Source: Anaerolineae bacterium
GTDB lineage: Bacteria > Desulfobacterota > Desulfobacteria > Desulfobacterales > ETH-SRB1
Direction: 5' to 3'
Assembly: GCA_035529315.1 (NCBI GenBank)
Contig: DATKWZ010000057.1
Coordinates: 1-64,000, forward strand
Length of the DNA: 64,000 bases
Made by a program: the position numbers and the translations under genes. The notes below the pieces were generated by a model. The model was not told the origin of the DNA and made no database searches. It saw nothing but the letters and a program-made list of their open reading frames with translations. Positions within the stretch are counted from its first letter, which is position 1, and every line of letters starts with the position of its first letter. Positions 60,824-64,000 of this stretch are shown here, piece by piece.

Positions 60824-62470
60824 TTAAGACTCCTTATCATTAATGGTAAAGAAAAAGGTGCTCCCCTCTCCCGGCGTTGATGTAACCCAGACACTCCCAC
60901 CGTGATGTTCTACAATCCTCTTTACAATGGCAAGGCCAATGCCGGTTCCCTCTCCTGCCTTTTTTGCAGACGGCAGCCGCTGAAAAACCTGAAAAATTTT
61001 TTCAAAGTACATCTCCTCAATACCAATGCCGTTATCGCGGACAAAAAACACGTTTTGCCCCTCGTGACCATAAACTCCGACATCAATACGAGGGCCGGGG
61101 TTCTCTTTCCCGATATATTTAACAGCATTGACCAATAGATTTTCAACAACCTGCATAAAACGCTTTTTTTCACCATAGATATTCGGAATATCTCCCTGAA
61201 TGTTCACCTCAATACCACTTGCCTTAATCCGTGGTCGAAGCGGGTTCAAGACCTTTTCTACAACATCGGCAAAAGAGAACCTGCTCTTTTGCTCTGTCAT
61301 GCGACCGATACGGGAAAGTTCCAGCAGATCATTGATCAGAGAGTCCATCTTCAGGGCTGCATCACTCATATACCTGAGATACTCTTCCTGGCCCTCAGAT
61401 ATCTGATCCCCAAAATCTTCTCGCATGGCGCCGATAAAACCCTCAATAGTAACAATAGGGGTCTTCAGATCATGAGAAACCATATATACAAAGGTCCCAA
61501 GCTCTTTATTTTTGGCGGCGATTTCAGCAAGAAGCTCTTTTAACCTCTTTTCATTCTCCCGCAGCTCATCTTCGACAAGATTTCGTTGGCTGACTTCATA
61601 AACAGCATTGTCTATTGCCTCTCTGTACATTTCTATCCGCCGTAAGAGGCGATAAAGCAGAAAGGAGAGAACCGCTGAAATAACAATGCCAAAAATCAGG
61701 AGCGGAAGATTCCGGATACCTAATGATTTGTAATCGGCTGCTTTGGGTTCAAGCTCCAGTTGCCACATCTTTCCGGAAAAATGGATCTCTTGAAGCACAC
61801 GCGGTCTCTTATCTTTAGAGCTTATTCCCCTTTGCTCCAAATTTGTGTAAATCAACTGTCCGTCTTCATGGAGCCTTATCCAAAAATCATTAAAAATATT
61901 TTTGGCCAGACAAAGATCCATGATCTTCTTAACCTGAAAAACCCCGTTCAGATACCCTTGAATCCTGCCGTCATAGATCAATGGCAGGAATGCTTCAAAG
62001 CCGATTCCGCCCTGATAAAGCTCGATGCAAGGCGTAAGAGAGTATTCATGGTTTTGCCCGGCCTTTTCAAATGCGTTCCGGTAACCGGAGTAAACAACCC
62101 TGCCCTTTAAAACCGCATTTTCCTTTTCAGGAAAGACCCATTGAATAATACCCTCAGGATCGATAAGGTTTATTCCGGTAAATCCTGGGAAATGGTTATA
62201 AAAGGCATCGGCAAATTGAAGAAAACGCTTTTGGCTGAAATCGGGCGGCCTCCTTTCGACCCATCTCTCGGCCAGGAGTTCGAGGGAGGCCATGCTGGTG
62301 TTTATCAGCTCTTCTGCACGAATCCGTATCTGCTGCGCAGAGGTTTCCGTATGCCTGAGAATCAGTTCATGCCTGTGGCTGTTTTGATTCTGCCATAAGA
62401 CAACTGCAATGCTTCCAAACAACAAGAATGCTACAACGGAAAGTAATTTTTTGAAATGAAAAAACAACAT
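60824..62470 (-). CDS. Membrane sensor histidine kinase with periplasmic domain
   Basis: 548 residues. Two membrane helices (about 9-26 and 254-274) flank a periplasmic CHASE-like sensor of about 225 residues. Then a short coiled coil, HisKA with H333 (VYMVSHDLKTPIVTIEGF) and HATPase_c (NLLVNAVKY, VRDNGIGIEEMYFEKIF, GEGTGIGLAIVKRI). Ligand unknown. It heads the cascade kinase, receiver, REC-PAS-kinase, NarL. Confidence 0.93.
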   Translation of the reverse strand: MLFFHFKKLLSVVAFLLFGSIAVVLWQNQNSHRHELILRHTETSAQQIRIRAEELINTSMASLELLAERWVERRPPDFSQKRFLQFADAFYNHFPGFTGINLIDPEGIIQWVFPEKENAVLKGRVVYSGYRNAFEKAGQNHEYSLTPCIELYQGGIGFEAFLPLIYDGRIQGYLNGVFQVKKIMDLCLAKNIFNDFWIRLHEDGQLIYTNLEQRGISSKDKRPRVLQEIHFSGKMWQLELEPKAADYKSLGIRNLPLLIFGIVISAVLSFLLYRLLRRIEMYREAIDNAVYEVSQRNLVEDELRENEKRLKELLAEIAAKNKELGTFVYMVSHDLKTPIVTIEGFIGAMREDFGDQISEGQEEYLRYMSDAALKMDSLINDLLELSRIGRMTEQKSRFSFADVVEKVLNPLRPRIKASGIEVNIQGDIPNIYGEKKRFMQVVENLLVNAVKYIGKENPGPRIDVGVYGHEGQNVFFVRDNGIGIEEMYFEKIFQVFQRLPSAKKAGEGTGIGLAIVKRIVEHHGGSVWVTSTPGEGSTFFFTINDKES

Positions 62471-62863
62471 TTTTAACTTATTGCTCTAAATGAGTAAAAA
62501 AATTTAAAAAGGCTACTTACGTTTTGATCGGCAAAAGCCGGTATTTTTTACATTACAGACTTTCTCAACCAGGTGCAAGGCTTGTTTGAAACTCCCCGCA
62601 GTACCGCTGGGACGGGATCTCCGCTTTGCTCCGACAAGCTGCGGGAAATACAGGGAATCTTCAATTGTTAGGCATGACTGGTCGGTTAATAATTTATGCA
62701 TTGTATTTCTTCTGAATTTTAGATAACTTGCGAGGCAGTTTAGTTGCCTGGTATTATTATATATCAGCACTGTTTTTTTGTGTAAAGGATTTTTTGTAAA
62801 AGCTCTTAATGCCGGATAAGAGTATAATCTTTACAAATAAAAATGGTTATGCAATGTTATATT

Positions 62864-62887
62864 CTGATTGAGCCAAAGCTCAATCAG
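62864..62887. repeat. CTGATTGAGC palindromic repeat, copy 2
   Basis: Perfect 10-bp stem CTGATTGAGC/GCTCAATCAG with loop CAAA. It matches the copy after the M23 gene (11907-11930) at 21 of 24 bases. Confidence 0.7.
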
Positions 62888-62904
62888 GGGTCAGTATTCA
62901 GTTT

Positions 62905-62930
62905 GCCTGTGCGTGTTCGCACGCACAGGC
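62905..62930. other. 11-bp hairpin with TTCG tetraloop
   Basis: GCCTGTGCGTG/CACGCACAGGC form a perfect stem around TTCG, 43 bases before recN. No T-run on either strand, so it is not a standard terminator. Confidence 0.6.
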
Positions 62931-62973
62931 AGGGGAACAGCAAAGGATGTATGCCTAGAGCATATCTTGTTTT

Positions 62974-64000
62974 ATGCTTCGAGAGCTTTCCATAAAAAAT
63001 TTTACTATAATAGATAAGCTTAATATAAGTTTTTCAGATGGACTTAGCATATTAAGCGGTGAAACAGGTGCGGGCAAGTCTGTTATAATAAACGCGGTAA
63101 ATCTGCTGCTTGGCAGCAAGGCAACGCCAAGATTAATCCGCACAGGATGTGAGGCGGCGGAGCTTGAAGCATTGTTTCAAATTACACCTGGAAGCAGGCT
63201 CGCCCAAATCATGAAAGAGAAAGGTTTTGATGAATCTGAAGAACTTGTAATCAGAAGAATTATTTCCCGCAAAGCCAGGCACAGAATATATATAAACGGC
63301 TGCCTTTCCACCATACAGATGCTGAATTCAATAACAGAAAACTTAGCCAGCATATCAGGCCAACATGCTCATCAAGGGCTTTTAAAAGAGGAACAGCATC
63401 TTTTAATACTCGACCAGTTCGGCGACTTGATGCCTCAGCGAGCAGAGGTTTACAGGTATTATCATGAAATAGTACAAATGATAAAGATGCTGCAGGAACT
63501 GAAAGCTGCCGGCGATCAGCAGGATGAACATATCAGGCTGCTTGAATTCCAGAAAAAAGAGATAATTGACGCCTCTATCAGTCCTGGTGAAGATAAGGCT
63601 CTGGAGCAGAAAAGAATCCGGCTTAAAAACAGGGAGGCCCTTTATCAGGCAGTTAATGGCAGCATTGAAGAGCTTTACAGCGCACAGGGGGCAATAGTAG
63701 AACGCATTGTAGAGGTAAAAAAGAGGCTTGAAAAGGCGAGCCTGATCGATCCCGCGCTTAGTCTGCATGTGGAAGGGCTGGCTAAATCAATATTCAACCT
63801 GGAGGATATTGCTGAAGGGCTTAGAGATTACCAAAAAAACGTAGAGATGGATCAAGGGCTTCTTGAGGAGGTTGAAGAGCGTCTTGACACCCTTCATAAG
63901 TTAAAGAGAAAATACGGAGGATCACTTGAGGCAATTTTTGCGTATCTTGAGTCAATAGATCAAGAGCTTTCAAAAATAGCAAATCTATCTGAAAACATAG
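62974..64000 (+). CDS. recN: DNA repair protein RecN, N-terminal part
   Basis: SMC-like ATPase for double-strand-break repair, cut by the right edge after 342 residues. Starts MLRELSIKNFTIIDKLNI; Walker A is LSGETGAGKSVIINAV. SGQHAHQGLL is typical of RecN, followed by a coiled-coil arm (about 165 onwards). No strong ribosome site before ATG 62974. The C-terminal ATPase half is outside. Confidence 0.94.
   Translation, partial: MLRELSIKNFTIIDKLNISFSDGLSILSGETGAGKSVIINAVNLLLGSKATPRLIRTGCEAAELEALFQITPGSRLAQIMKEKGFDESEELVIRRIISRKARHRIYINGCLSTIQMLNSITENLASISGQHAHQGLLKEEQHLLILDQFGDLMPQRAEVYRYYHEIVQMIKMLQELKAAGDQQDEHIRLLEFQKKEIIDASISPGEDKALEQKRIRLKNREALYQAVNGSIEELYSAQGAIVERIVEVKKRLEKASLIDPALSLHVEGLAKSIFNLEDIAEGLRDYQKNVEMDQGLLEEVEERLDTLHKLKRKYGGSLEAIFAYLESIDQELSKIANLSENI

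Larger units (their letters stand above)
62471..62973. other. Spacer upstream of recN, repeat-rich
   Basis: No convincing gene. Besides the separately listed palindromes it holds a repeat-like stretch at about 62575-62670 (CCCCGCAG...AAGCTGCGGG then GGGAATCTTC) related to 31388-31412, and a small CGGCAAAAGCCG hairpin followed by TATTTTTT near 62529-62548. Confidence 0.5.

Noticed and set aside
62513-62770. 85-codon minus-strand ORF before recN
   Set aside because: It runs through the CCCGCAG/GCTGCGGG repeat region and shows no family or ribosome site.

Overview
The window looks like chromosome of a Gram-negative, probably anaerobic bacterium of the Desulfobacterota (former Deltaproteobacteria). 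Evidence: a complete Kdo/LPS-export block next to rpoN, a full Tol-Pal operon, a pyrophosphate-type phosphofructokinase, a DUF39 homocysteine-biosynthesis protein, citramalate synthase, a Cys-rich double-cluster ferredoxin, and moderately AT-rich DNA whose spacers are full of short palindromes. The lineage is inferred from gene content; there is no rRNA. I see no CRISPR array, IS element or prophage.

Layout. 1-10.4 kb (mostly minus): glycolysis genes pfp (cut by the left edge), gap and tpiA; secG with tRNA-Leu(GAG); two PTS EIIA proteins, hpf, rpoN, lptB-lptA-lptC, kdsC and kdsA. 10.5-18.6 kb (plus): an M23 endopeptidase, DUF39, thpR, recA-alaS and pyrD. 18.6-27.3 kb (minus): a branched-chain amino-acid operon ilvD-ilvB-ilvH-ilvC-cimA-leuA. 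Its promoter is followed by an unlisted 29-residue leader peptide rich in Ile/Leu/Val and an intrinsic terminator, which is a classic attenuator layout. 27.5-32.2 kb: a 4Fe-4S protein, rtcA, a PPC-domain protein, rplM-rpsI and an EEP-family hydrolase.

32.2-37.2 kb (minus): SAM hydrolase, a YkuD protein with NTF2-like repeats, a single-pass membrane protein, an M14-type carboxypeptidase with Csd4-type zinc ligands, and a bactofilin. This closely resembles the helical cell-shape toolkit of Helicobacter/Campylobacter (CcmA, Csd4/Pgp1, Csd6/Pgp2, Csd5) in one operon. I consider it the most interesting system in the window. 37.4-44.8 kb (minus): tolQ-tolR-tolA-tolB-pal-cpoB-ruvC-ruvA-ruvB from one recognisable promoter. 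ruvC has no ATG/GTG/TTG start ahead of its first catalytic Asp.

44.9-58.1 kb (minus): a glycogen locus with glgB, glgA, glgP, a 1448-residue debranching enzyme with the eukaryote-like GH13+GH133 fusion, a UDPGP-family nucleotidyltransferase and three small unknown proteins. No glgC is seen. 58.2-62.5 kb (minus): a four-protein two-component cascade. The right edge cuts recN (plus).

Several intergenic repeat families recur: elements bounded by TGATGAACTCGTAAAAAGTC-like ends, chains of the ACTCGAC word, a CTGATTGAGC palindrome and others. In a few places they supply the stop codons of neighbouring genes.
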